Shown piece by piece: positions 22,182 through 29,777 of a stretch of 33,483 nt of DNA; the first letter of the stretch is position 1; every line of letters starts with the position of its first letter. A program made the translations under genes and the position numbers. Under the pieces are notes generated by a model. The model was not told the DNA's origin and did not search any database. It saw nothing but the letters and a program-made list of their open reading frames with translations. This DNA is from [Clostridium] symbiosum ATCC 14940 (GTDB lineage Bacteria; Bacillota; Clostridia; Lachnospirales; Lachnospiraceae): the NCBI RefSeq assembly GCF_000466485.1, contig NZ_KE993028.1:11266-44748 (forward strand), read 5' to 3'.

Positions 22182-23450
22182 TCAGCGCCTGTTTTTCCAT
22201 ATAACAGGACAGCCGGCCTGGGTACAGCGGTATTTCCAGCCTGCACTGATGCAGAAGAGAGCAGCCGACAGCAGACCGATCATAAGGAGCAGGACAAAAC
22301 GGTAGCTGTTTGTCATGTCATAGATAAACCCGTAGACGGGAATCAGGATGACTGAGGCAATCGGAGCGCCCATGGAGACTTTGGCAAATATTTTTTCATA
22401 ATCCTTCCGGCCGTAGAATCTCAGCGTCAGAATAGGGGACAGGACCATGATACCGGCGCTGATTAATCCCTGGCAAAAGGCGGACATGCGAAAGAGGAGG
22501 AGACTGCTGCCGCTGAGCAGGTAGCCGGCCATTGCCAAAAAACCGATTCCAAGAACGCCGTAGCACGTCTTCAGGCTGCCGATTCTGTCGCTGATTACTC
22601 CAATTGCGATTGAACCTGCCGCGCTCCCGATGGAAGCGTATGCAAGGGCATTGCCGGTCTCGGCTGTGGTGTAGCCGAGTAATGCTCCGTAGGTAGGTAT
22701 ATGCTGTGTAAAAACGCCAATACCGGTAATGGAAATCATAAAGAACAGCAGCAAATAAAAGGAAGCCGAGTGCAAAGCCATTTTTTCCGGTATTTCCACT
22801 AAATCAGATTCCTTCCGGCCTGCGCTCCTGTCAGCCTGTGTCCCGGTCCGGTAAGGAGACGTGGATTTATCCTCGGGCCTGTTTCGCAGAAAGAGAACGG
22901 AAGAAAGAAGAACGGCAGTCAGCGTAACGCCCCCGACAAATAAATACCCGGCGCGCCAGCCGTGAACGGATATTATTTTTGAGGCAGCAGGCTGAAAAAC
23001 GGAGCCGAATAAGCCGACAAAGGCCATCTGAAGTCCCAGCATCATTCCTGTATTTCCTGCGAACCAGCGGTTAATCAGGATTGGCCCCAGCAGACTTACC
23101 AGAATCGTGGATCCCATTGCATAAGGAACCGCCATCAGATACCAGCCATAGACCGAATTCATAAGCCCGAAGGACATGAAAGAGAGCGCCTGCAGAACGG
23201 CTCCGGCTGCGGCTACGAGCCGGACGTCATACCGGTTGATAAGCCGCCCTGCCAGCGGAAGCCATAATACCATGACAATGGAAGTGATGCTTAAATAAAT
23301 GGACAGAGTCCCTATTCCAACGCCGATATCGCGTGACACGGGATACAGAAAAAGCCCTGAGACCGAATTGATTCCTCCTCCGGCAAAGCCGCGGATCAGG
23401 ATAACGCCCAGAAGAATGATCCAGGCATAGTGCGGTTTTTTGTTTTTCAT
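22182..23450 (-). CDS. Major facilitator superfamily transporter, oxalate/formate or monocarboxylate-like
   Basis: A 422-residue carrier with about twelve helices in two halves and a central charged loop (RNRPEDKSTSPYRTGTQADRSAGRKESDL). The opening KPHYAWIILLGVILIRGFAG and GVGIGTLSIYLSITSIVMVLWLP, with GRLINRYDVR as the MFS loop 2-3 motif, resemble the OFA/monocarboxylate transporter group. The second-half equivalent is GVISDRIGSLKT. The substrate is probably a small organic acid, by family only. The ribosome binding site is weak (GAAGAAAG) and overlaps a CcpA-like site. The gene stands alone between repeat-bearing gaps. Confidence 0.85.
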   Translation of the reverse strand: MKNKKPHYAWIILLGVILIRGFAGGGINSVSGLFLYPVSRDIGVGIGTLSIYLSITSIVMVLWLPLAGRLINRYDVRLVAAAGAVLQALSFMSFGLMNSVYGWYLMAVPYAMGSTILVSLLGPILINRWFAGNTGMMLGLQMAFVGLFGSVFQPAASKIISVHGWRAGYLFVGGVTLTAVLLSSVLFLRNRPEDKSTSPYRTGTQADRSAGRKESDLVEIPEKMALHSASFYLLLFFMISITGIGVFTQHIPTYGALLGYTTAETGNALAYASIGSAAGSIAIGVISDRIGSLKTCYGVLGIGFLAMAGYLLSGSSLLLFRMSAFCQGLISAGIMVLSPILTLRFYGRKDYEKIFAKVSMGAPIASVILIPVYGFIYDMTNSYRFVLLLMIGLLSAALFCISAGWKYRCTQAGCPVIWKNRR

Positions 23451-23454
23451 AAGA

Positions 23455-23468
23455 TTTAAACGCTTTCT
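23455..23468 (-). promoter_or_regulatory. Possible catabolite-responsive (cre-like) site at MFS start
   Basis: AGAAAGCGTTTAAA on the minus strand is close to the CcpA consensus TGWAANCGNTNWCA and sits 4-17 bases before the ATG. The leading TG and final CA are missing, so this is weak. The rest of gap 23451-23690 shows a CCGGCA/TGCCGG hairpin near 23635-23651 but no clear promoter. Confidence 0.3.
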
Positions 23469-23664
23469 TCAGAGCGATCCTTCCTCAAATTTTACGGTTA
23501 TTGTTGTCTTTTTTTCGATTTTTATTCGTTACTCTGCGGAGCGGTTTTTATTTAGCAGGTGAATATTCCTGATAAATAAAAACAATCCGGCAATTCTTCA
23601 AATAGAAAAATTGAACCGAATTGTATACATAAGGCCGGCATTTGCTGCCGGATTTATTGATGGC

Positions 23665-23697
23665 GGTGACCTGTGCGCGGAGCGTTCATGTTATCGT
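23665..23697 (-). repeat. Dispersed 33-base repeat, minus orientation
   Basis: Inverted copy of 21896-21928 with four mismatches. It overlaps the last codons and TAA of the broken hydrolase gene, so the element supplies that gene's stop. Confidence 0.7.
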
Positions 23698-24400
23698 GTG
23701 CGATGCTCTATCCATCCAATCACATCTCCGATCACCTCATCCCTGCAATATTCATTAAATATTTCATGGAACAGACCGCCGTAAATTTTCATCTGTTTAT
23801 CGGAAGAAGGAACGGTTTTAAAGAAATCATAGGTGTCCTGTACATTTACAAGGCCGTCTTTTTCTCCGTGTAGCATCAGGACAGGATATTTAAATTCTTT
23901 GATGCTGTTTTCAAACCGGGTGATGCCGTCGCAGATGGCGTAACACAGACCTGTTGTGAAGGTTTTCGTGTTATAAGGATCTTTTCCGTACCAGTCCACA
24001 ACCTCCTGGACGGAACAAACGCCGGCGCCCAGTTCGTTTGGAAGCTGTGTATGGGGATCCATTCCTTTCGGAATACCGGTGATAAGTTTTCCGTTATCCC
24101 TGGTCAGGGCTCCGCTTGTGATGATGCCGCGAAGCTTTTTGTCCGGATACTTGGCGCCATACAGGGCAACAGTGAAGCCGCCCATACTGTGGCCGATCAG
24201 AAATACGGGAACGCCGGGATTCTCGGCAATCGCCAAATCGACTACAACGTTAGTGTCATCCAGCAGTTCATTAAAGTCCGTGTAATAGGTGCGCTCTCCC
24301 TCGGAACGTCCGTGGCCGCGGTGATCAAAGCGGTAGGTGCCGATTCCGGCCTATTTAAATATAATTTTGTGTTGTCGTATGACGGAATCATTTCTCCCAT
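23691..24400 (-). pseudogene. Alpha/beta hydrolase (lysophospholipase/monoacylglycerol lipase-like), frameshifted by a deletion
   Basis: The gene starts at ATG 24400 after GGAGGG and reads MGEMIPSYDNTKLYLN, the normal N-terminus of this family. At about 24350 it changes frame into AGIGTYRFDHRGHGRSEGER. Between these, intact relatives have about 30 residues with the oxyanion HG motif, which are absent here, and the frames do not match. Downstream the protein is otherwise good: FLIGHSMGGFTVALYG holds the nucleophile Ser in GHSMG, and HGEKDGLVN and GGLFHEIFNE hold the acid and the His. A protein starting at an internal TTG (24236) would have 181 residues but no N-terminal strands. It is therefore non-functional, unless the lesion is an assembly error. 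Confidence 0.85.
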
Positions 24401-24428
24401 ATGTAACGCCCTCCTTTTGATAATTTAA

Positions 24429-24449
24429 TTTCTGCGGTGAACGCAGAAA
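24429..24449. promoter_or_regulatory. Leader hairpin TTTCTGCG/CGCAGAAA
   Basis: A perfect 8-bp stem with loop GTGAA, between the promoter palindrome and the ribosome binding site of the broken hydrolase gene. It would form in the 5' untranslated region. Confidence 0.5.
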
Positions 24450-24461
24450 CCGTTTATGCGC

Positions 24462-24492
24462 GGTATAATGACTGCTTTGCAGTCATTATACC
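24462..24492 (-). promoter_or_regulatory. Perfect 14-bp palindrome over an extended -10 promoter
   Basis: GGTATAATGACTGC-TTT-GCAGTCATTATACC. On the minus strand, towards the hydrolase, TGGTATAAT is an extended -10 (TGnTATAAT). The arm covers the -10, so a dimeric repressor bound here would block transcription. No T-run follows, so it is unlikely to be a terminator. Confidence 0.6.
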
Positions 24493-24558
24493 ATAAAAAC
24501 AAGGAGTTGGCGTCGAATATCTAATTCAAAATCCGGGTAATAAAGCTGACTGTTCAAT

Positions 24559-24596
24559 ATAAAAACCGCCTGCCGACTTGAAACCGGCAGACGGTT
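24559..24596 (-). terminator. Intrinsic terminator of flavin reductase gene
   Basis: Minus strand: AACCGTCTGCCG pairs with CGGCAGGCGGTT (one mismatch), followed by TTTAT, 13 bases after the flavin reductase stop. Confidence 0.78.
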
Positions 24597-24609
24597 ATAG
24601 ATTCTCTGA

Positions 24610-25281
24610 TTAAACCTTCCCCTCAAGACCTTTGTCCACCAGGATCTGTTTTTCAGGGCTGACTTTGGGCGGGGCCATCTCAAAGGAATTATTGACCACG
24701 GTAAAATCGAAGTATCCGAGCCGGGCCACCGGCTTAATGCGGCAGATATCCACCTTTCCGTCGGGAAGAATGAATTCGTCGGCAATATGTATTCCGATTA
24801 CTTCTCCGATAATACAGTCCACGGTGGCCAGTGTGTCTTTGCCCGGGATGCGGATTGTCTGAACGTATTTACACTCATACTGAACCGGAGATTCGGCAAC
24901 ACGGGCGGCCTGTACCAGTACGGAAGGCGCTTTTGTAACCTGGGAATACTCGAACTTGTCTTTCGTTCCCTCCGGAATTTCAAAGATGGAAGAGCGGTTC
25001 ATCGCGTCCTTTAAATCGTACGATACCATATTGTAGACGAATTCGCCGGTGCGCTCAATGTTTTTTACCGTATTTTTCCGATCATCCACCACATTTTGGT
25101 TGGCGGAAAAGATGACCAGCGGCGGATCGAAGGTAAGATTTGTAAACTGGCTGTAGGGAGCCAGGTTATCGGTGCCGTCCGGATTTTTTGTGGAGATCCA
25201 TCCGATGACTCTCGGAACGGTACAGGACTTAAACGGATTTCTGGATAAGCCGTGATTATTTTTTGATGGTTCGTAGAACAT
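24610..25281 (-). CDS. Flavin reductase-like FMN-binding protein
   Basis: A 223-residue protein of the flavin reductase/DIM6-NTAB split-barrel family, which bind FMN and reduce flavin with NAD(P)H. Typical elements: TVPRVIGWISTKNPDGTDNL at the N-terminus, APYSQFTNLTFDPPLVIFSA, KNTVKNIERTGEFVYNMVSY and a central CIIGEVIGIHI strand. GGAGG lies eight bases before the ATG. It follows the yjiH gene by 49 bases on the same strand, so they form an operon. It may supply reduced flavin to an oxygenase or reductase outside the window, or use FMN itself. The partner is unknown. Confidence 0.9.
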   Translation of the reverse strand: MFYEPSKNNHGLSRNPFKSCTVPRVIGWISTKNPDGTDNLAPYSQFTNLTFDPPLVIFSANQNVVDDRKNTVKNIERTGEFVYNMVSYDLKDAMNRSSIFEIPEGTKDKFEYSQVTKAPSVLVQAARVAESPVQYECKYVQTIRIPGKDTLATVDCIIGEVIGIHIADEFILPDGKVDICRIKPVARLGYFDFTVVNNSFEMAPPKVSPEKQILVDKGLEGKV

Positions 25282-25330
25282 ATTGTTTTCCTCCGTGAAT
25301 GATTATTTTTAACAGGCCGCAGCGCGGCAT

Positions 25331-26659
25331 TTACAACATAAAGACTAACCAGGATATCGGCACAATGATAAAGAAGGACAGGATGGTCCGTTCCAGCCAG
25401 ATGATAACCATATCCTTGATGGAAACAGGAATTTCAGTGGCCACAACACAGGGAATTGTCGTGGAGAACATCAAAACCTGGGTGATACTCATGACGCTGA
25501 TGATAAAACGTGTCAGCTCCGGCGCATTTACGACGACCAGGACGGGAAGGTACATTTCCGCCAGGCCGAGGAAGGCCGCTTTAGCGGCAAGCAGAGGCTC
25601 CGGGATCTGAAGCAGCAGCGTAATTGGGTAGAAAATATAGCCGAGCCAGTCAAACACAGGCGTATAATCTGCCAGAATCAGCGCCACCAGGCCGATTGAC
25701 ATGAAGTTTGGCAGCACCTCAAACACCAGTCCAAATGAGTTCTTAATGTTTTTAAGAATGTTCGGAAGTACAGGACCGGCATCTTTACAGATCCGGAGTC
25801 CTTCGTTCCATGCGGCTTTCAAAAGGCTCCCCTCCAGTTTTTCTTCCGGATATCCCTCTTTTTCCTGATAATAGGTCTCAGGCTTAGAAGACAGAGGATA
25901 GATTCTGGCTACAATGGCTGTGACGCCAAAGGTGACAATCAGTGATATGAAGAAAAACGGAGTCCACAAATGCATGATGTCTGCTGTTTTTGCAACAATA
26001 ACAAAAAATGATACGCAGACTGTGGAGAATCCTGTGGCGATGATAGAGGCTTCTCTCGTGTTGTACTTCCTCTCTTTGTACATTTCATTTGTAATCAGCA
26101 TTCCCACGGCCGTACTTCCCATGAAGGAGGCCACGGCGTCGACGGCCGAGCGCCCCGGGGTCCTCCAGACTGCCCGCATCAGGGGGCGGAGGAACTGGCC
26201 GGCAAAGTCAATAAAACCATAATTCATAAGACAGGTCAGAAAGATGGCGCCGATTGGAATAAGAGTTCCCACCTGGACTGCCAGCGATTCGAAGAGGAAG
26301 GGCCCGTGATCCGCTCTCATAATCGGTTCAGGTCCGACGCCGGAAAAGACGATTACCGTGAATACCGCTCCCAGTATTTTTGTAAAAGTGAAAATGGTTG
26401 TGATGGCGTCTTTGTTCCAGGTCTTTTTTATGAAAGGCATGGCAGTGGCGATGAGAATGACTGCCAGCGCATATAATCGCCCTGCCGCCATAAAGTGGCC
26501 GGTCAGAAAGCTCACCAGGTATTCAATGGGAATTGTGGTGGCTCCGTTTGACGGGACAGGGACAAAAAACATAAAAATTCCGATCAGGCTGAGCAGGACA
26601 AACTTGGCTTTAATGCCTGGGCTTGTGGTGTTTTCCGGTACTTCCGGAGTGTTTTTCAT
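25331..26659 (-). CDS. YjiH family (nucleoside-recognition/GATE) membrane protein
   Basis: A 442-residue integral membrane protein of the YjiH family. Signatures: LLSLIGIFMFFVPVPSNGAT at the N-terminus, PIEYLVSFLTGHF, then GSTAVGMLITNEMYKERKY and FSTVCVSFFVIVAKTADIMH in the GATE half, and FLGLAEMYLPVLVV near the end. The GATE domain resembles nucleoside transporters and spore maturation proteins; the substrate is not known. AGGAGG is well placed before the ATG. It is divergent from an AraC-type regulator with a 220-base shared control region, which suggests that the regulator controls yjiH and the flavin reductase. Confidence 0.9.
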   Translation of the reverse strand: MKNTPEVPENTTSPGIKAKFVLLSLIGIFMFFVPVPSNGATTIPIEYLVSFLTGHFMAAGRLYALAVILIATAMPFIKKTWNKDAITTIFTFTKILGAVFTVIVFSGVGPEPIMRADHGPFLFESLAVQVGTLIPIGAIFLTCLMNYGFIDFAGQFLRPLMRAVWRTPGRSAVDAVASFMGSTAVGMLITNEMYKERKYNTREASIIATGFSTVCVSFFVIVAKTADIMHLWTPFFFISLIVTFGVTAIVARIYPLSSKPETYYQEKEGYPEEKLEGSLLKAAWNEGLRICKDAGPVLPNILKNIKNSFGLVFEVLPNFMSIGLVALILADYTPVFDWLGYIFYPITLLLQIPEPLLAAKAAFLGLAEMYLPVLVVVNAPELTRFIISVMSITQVLMFSTTIPCVVATEIPVSIKDMVIIWLERTILSFFIIVPISWLVFML

Positions 26660-26725
26660 ATAGCACCTCCTAAGACTTTTTCATTCTGTTCCGTTACCTG
26701 CAAAGCGGCCGCTTAGCTTGTCTTT

Positions 26726-26759
26726 ATTATAGTAAAAGGATAAAGTGTTATATATACAC
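26726..26759 (-). promoter_or_regulatory. Promoter region of yjiH with GTGT/ACAC near-palindrome
   Basis: Perfect minus-strand -10 TATAAT (26726-26731). At the -35 position the sequence is poor, but GTGTTATATATACAC (26745-26759) is a near-perfect inverted repeat. A poor -35 overlapping an inverted site fits an activator-dependent promoter. Confidence 0.5.
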
Positions 26760-26801
26760 ATTTTTGTTCTCCATTTTAATTTTTTTGACATAAGTGAAAA
26801 A

Positions 26802-26830
26802 TTGACAATGTTTTTAGATTATATTATAGT
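26802..26830 (+). promoter_or_regulatory. Promoter of AraC-type regulator gene
   Basis: Consensus -35 TTGACA (26802-26807), 17-base spacer, -10 TATAGT (26825-26830). A second TTGACA starts at 26785, so overlapping promoters are possible. Confidence 0.75.
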
Positions 26831-26879
26831 TTGAAGAAAAGGCAGCAATAATAATTTTAAATACCGTTTGGAGGAAAGA

Positions 26880-28376
26880 ATGAGGAGTATTTGTCTGTTA
26901 GATAAAAACAATCCGGCAGCGGGACAATTGCCTGATATGGAGCTTGCAAAAAACCGGGAAGAAGTTCTGGCACTGAGCAGGGGCCCCGGAGACTGCTTTC
27001 TTTTTCTCAGGCAGCAGGATATTGAAAATGACTTTATTCAGAAGGTGAAGGAAAATAATCCGGGGTGCCGTGTTATCATGATGATGGAGGCGGCTCCGGC
27101 AGGAATGGTGCTTCCCTATGCCTGGCAGGGATATATTGACGGCGTTTATTTCCTGCACGGGCATGACGGGGAGGAGGAGCTTCCGGCGGCGGAGATGTTT
27201 AAAGATATCCTGTCTATGGAATATATCCACGATTTAATATACGGTCATCTGGAAAGACTGACGAAACTTCAGCCCATGTTCGGCCTGATGGAGATAGAAA
27301 TAAACCCCCAGATAATTCTGACCATTGTTTATGATGATTTCTGGACAATCTGTGAGCACCACCATAATTCATACCGCTACAAGATGAAGCGGAATCTATT
27401 GAACAGGACGCGGGAAGTGCTTCGCCTGGGGATGAAGGGAATTGCCACGACATTGATAGGAACAGACAAGGTGGTTGTGGTTCTGGATTGCGGCGGCAGA
27501 AAAGGGGAACAGGCTGAAGATTACGCCACTGCCTGCGCTGAGATGATCCGGGACCATCTGATCCGGGAGACGGGCTATTCCGTATCAATCGGGGTGAGCA
27601 GCTTCTGCGATACGAAGGGTTTTTTATGGAGGGCTTATGAACAGTCCTTCCGCGCCCTGGAACACTCTTTCCAGAAAGGCAGGGGACAGGTGCTTCATTA
27701 CAGACAGTCGGTTCCCGTATACGGGGATGAGGGGGCCTCCGAATCAGAGCAGTTCAGCCATGATCTGATTATTGCAGTCAGCCTCAAAAACGAAGAATAC
27801 GGGGAAGGTGTTCTGGAACGTTTTATGAATCTTACAATCAGCCGGAACATGGGGGCCTCCTATGTAAAATCTCTGGCGGTTACAATTCTGTCGGAGACGG
27901 CCCAGTACTGCATGCGGATTGGAATCGATGCGGCGGAAATATCCGGCAGCCTTATCAATGTGGTCAACCGGATCTTTAAGGCTGCGACAGTAAAGGATAT
28001 CAAGGGAGAGATGCAGTTATTTCTTCAATTTGCCATAAACAGGGTCAGGGCGCTTTCAGACGGGGGCGGCGTACTGGATATTGCAAAAGCCTATATCGAA
28101 CAGTATTATATGATGGACCTCGATCTGGATAAGGTCGCATCTATCTGCGGATACAGCCCCTCTTATTTCAGCCGCAGCTTCCGGAAGTATTTCGGCATTA
28201 ACTTTGTACAGTATCTTCAGCAGGTGAGACTCGATAATGCGAAGCAGCTTCTCAAAAGCAGCTCTATGACTGTGGCTGAGATATCTGAGAAGACAGGATT
28301 TCAGAGCCTCAGCTATTTCAGCACCATATTCAAAAGGGAGACCGGACTTTCACCCAACCAGTACCGTATTGGTTAA
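26880..28376 (+). CDS. AraC-family regulator with a large N-terminal region (YesN-like)
   Basis: A 498-residue protein. The C-terminus (about residues 400-498) is a complete AraC double helix-turn-helix: DLDKVASICGYSPSYFSRSF, then EISEKTGFQSLSYFSTIF and GLSPNQYR. The middle has GYSVSIGVSSF followed by AYEQSFRALEHSFQKGRGQV, a pattern seen in the degenerate GGDEF-like linker of YesN-type response regulators. The first 110 residues (CLLDKNN; GCRVIMMMEAAPAG; YIDGVYFLHG) look receiver-like, but I cannot see the usual phosphorylated Asp, and no histidine kinase gene is nearby. GGAGG lies five bases before ATG 26880; an in-frame TTG at 26868 is unlikely. It probably controls the divergent yjiH operon. 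Confidence 0.9.
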   Translation: MRSICLLDKNNPAAGQLPDMELAKNREEVLALSRGPGDCFLFLRQQDIENDFIQKVKENNPGCRVIMMMEAAPAGMVLPYAWQGYIDGVYFLHGHDGEEELPAAEMFKDILSMEYIHDLIYGHLERLTKLQPMFGLMEIEINPQIILTIVYDDFWTICEHHHNSYRYKMKRNLLNRTREVLRLGMKGIATTLIGTDKVVVVLDCGGRKGEQAEDYATACAEMIRDHLIRETGYSVSIGVSSFCDTKGFLWRAYEQSFRALEHSFQKGRGQVLHYRQSVPVYGDEGASESEQFSHDLIIAVSLKNEEYGEGVLERFMNLTISRNMGASYVKSLAVTILSETAQYCMRIGIDAAEISGSLINVVNRIFKAATVKDIKGEMQLFLQFAINRVRALSDGGGVLDIAKAYIEQYYMMDLDLDKVASICGYSPSYFSRSFRKYFGINFVQYLQQVRLDNAKQLLKSSSMTVAEISEKTGFQSLSYFSTIFKRETGLSPNQYRIG

Positions 28377-28380
28377 AGTC

Positions 28381-28409
28381 TGGACAAATCTTCTGCATTT
28401 TGCTACACT
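28381..28409 (+). promoter_or_regulatory. Promoter of cyclophilin gene
   Basis: TGGACA (28381-28386), 17-base spacer, TACACT (28404-28409), about 38 bases before the ATG. The AraC-type gene stops just upstream, with no terminator between them. Confidence 0.55.
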
Positions 28410-28447
28410 TATAGGACAAGAGCAGAAAATCTTAGGAGGAAATAAAT

Positions 28448-28966
28448 ATGCAGAATCCAATCGTTACTATTGAGATGGAAAACGGCGACATCATGAAAGC
28501 AGAGCTTTACCCGGAAATTGCCCCAAATACAGTGAACAATTTTATCAGTCTGGTTAATAAGGGATATTATGACGGCCTTATTTTTCACCGCGTAATCAAG
28601 GGGTTCATGATCCAGGGCGGCTGTCCGAACGGCAACGGCATGGGCGGTCCCGGCTATTCAATCAAAGGAGAGTTCAGCCAGAATGGCTTTGCAAACCAGT
28701 TTAAACACACCAAAGGGGTGCTTTCCATGGCCAGATCGATGGCTCCGGATTCCGCAGGTTCCCAGTTCTTTATTATGCATGAGGATTCACCACACCTGGA
28801 CGGAGCCTATGCGGCTTTTGGCAAGGTGACGGAAGGTCTTGACGTTGTGGACAAAATCGCCGCCATGAGGACGGATTGGAACGACAGGCCGATGAAAGAA
28901 CAGAAGATTAAGAAGATGACGGCAGAGACGTTCGGAACGGAATATCCGGAACCGGAGAAATGCTGA
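28448..28966 (+). CDS. Cyclophilin-type peptidyl-prolyl cis-trans isomerase
   Basis: A 172-residue cytosolic cyclophilin that speeds proline isomerisation in protein folding. The core motifs are complete: the catalytic Arg in FHRVIKGFMIQGG, SMARSMAPDSAGSQFFIMHE and HLDGAYAAFGKVTEGLDVVD. There is no signal peptide. TTAGGAGG precedes the ATG. Cyclophilins of this short bacterial type are single-domain; the length is normal. The tail ends EYPEPEKC. Confidence 0.96.
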   Translation: MQNPIVTIEMENGDIMKAELYPEIAPNTVNNFISLVNKGYYDGLIFHRVIKGFMIQGGCPNGNGMGGPGYSIKGEFSQNGFANQFKHTKGVLSMARSMAPDSAGSQFFIMHEDSPHLDGAYAAFGKVTEGLDVVDKIAAMRTDWNDRPMKEQKIKKMTAETFGTEYPEPEKC

Positions 28967-29018
28967 TTGTACCGGTGATCAGACGGAGGCCGGCCGGAAA
29001 GACTGAAGAATAGAAGAT

Positions 29019-29720
29019 ATGACAATTGTAAAAGAAGTAACAGTAGAAGGAATCAGATATCCAGTCACTGTTTCGGATGACAACGAGGCTCTTCTGGCCG
29101 CAGCAGCGGCGGGAAGAGCCATTATTGGGATATGGGATCCCTCCGTGCGCCCTTTAGGGGCAGGGTTTGACGCATGCCTCTATCTGGTTTGTGAGATGGA
29201 GGCGGCGGACGATATGCTTTTGGAAAAGGCAGTCAGAAGACAATACGGACTTCCATGGATTATAGCGCAGACAAAGCGTCTTCTGATACGGGAATTTACA
29301 AAGGACGATCCGCTGGAAGCCGAATCGGCCGACGACGGGGACGGTGTATTCTCTGACCGTGCCAGGAGAGAGGATTATATTGACAATCAGTACCGGTTCC
29401 ATGAATGCGGGCTTTGGGCCCTGGTTTTAAAAAAGAGCGGTGTTATTATAGGGAAAGCCGGAATTACGGCAGGGGAACTGGGGTATCATATTTACGGGCC
29501 GTTCAGGGGCCGTGGATACGCTTTTGAGGCATGCTCTGCGATACTCGGCTATGCGGAGGAAGAGCTGGGGCTTCGTCATGTCCGGATAAAAACCGGGGAA
29601 GGGAATGAAGCTTCCGTCCGTCTGGCAGAGGCCCTGGGTTTTTCAAGGACGGAGGATACGGAGCAGAAGAGTGAGGGGATTCTTACGTTTGAAAAATATA
29701 TGCAAACAGATATGCGATAA
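29019..29720 (+). CDS. GNAT-family acetyltransferase with an extra N-terminal domain
   Basis: A 233-residue protein. The C-terminal part (about 84-230) is a GNAT domain: TKRLLIREFTKDD start, a central strand LWALVLKKSGVIIGKAGI, the acetyl-CoA loop GPFRGRGYAFEA (R-G-x-G-Y/A type) and the late NEASVRLAEALGFSRTE, as in RimJ/RimL-like enzymes. The first 80 residues (VTVEGIRYPVTVSDDNEALL; AAGRAIIGIWDPS; CLYLVCEMEAADDMLLEKAV) form a separate region I do not recognise, present upstream of the usual GNAT start. The substrate is unknown. The ribosome binding site is weak (GAAGAATAGAAG). Confidence 0.83.
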   Translation: MTIVKEVTVEGIRYPVTVSDDNEALLAAAAAGRAIIGIWDPSVRPLGAGFDACLYLVCEMEAADDMLLEKAVRRQYGLPWIIAQTKRLLIREFTKDDPLEAESADDGDGVFSDRARREDYIDNQYRFHECGLWALVLKKSGVIIGKAGITAGELGYHIYGPFRGRGYAFEACSAILGYAEEELGLRHVRIKTGEGNEASVRLAEALGFSRTEDTEQKSEGILTFEKYMQTDMR

Positions 29721-29777
29721 ACAGTAAAAGTTTATGCTGTTTAAACTATTTCAATAAACAAAAGAAAGGCATTAATA

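Noticed and set aside
24129-24236. Intact 181-residue hydrolase starting at TTG 24236
   Set aside because: Homologous codons continue upstream of this TTG in the same frame and the start has no ribosome binding site; the short form lacks the first strands and oxyanion motif.
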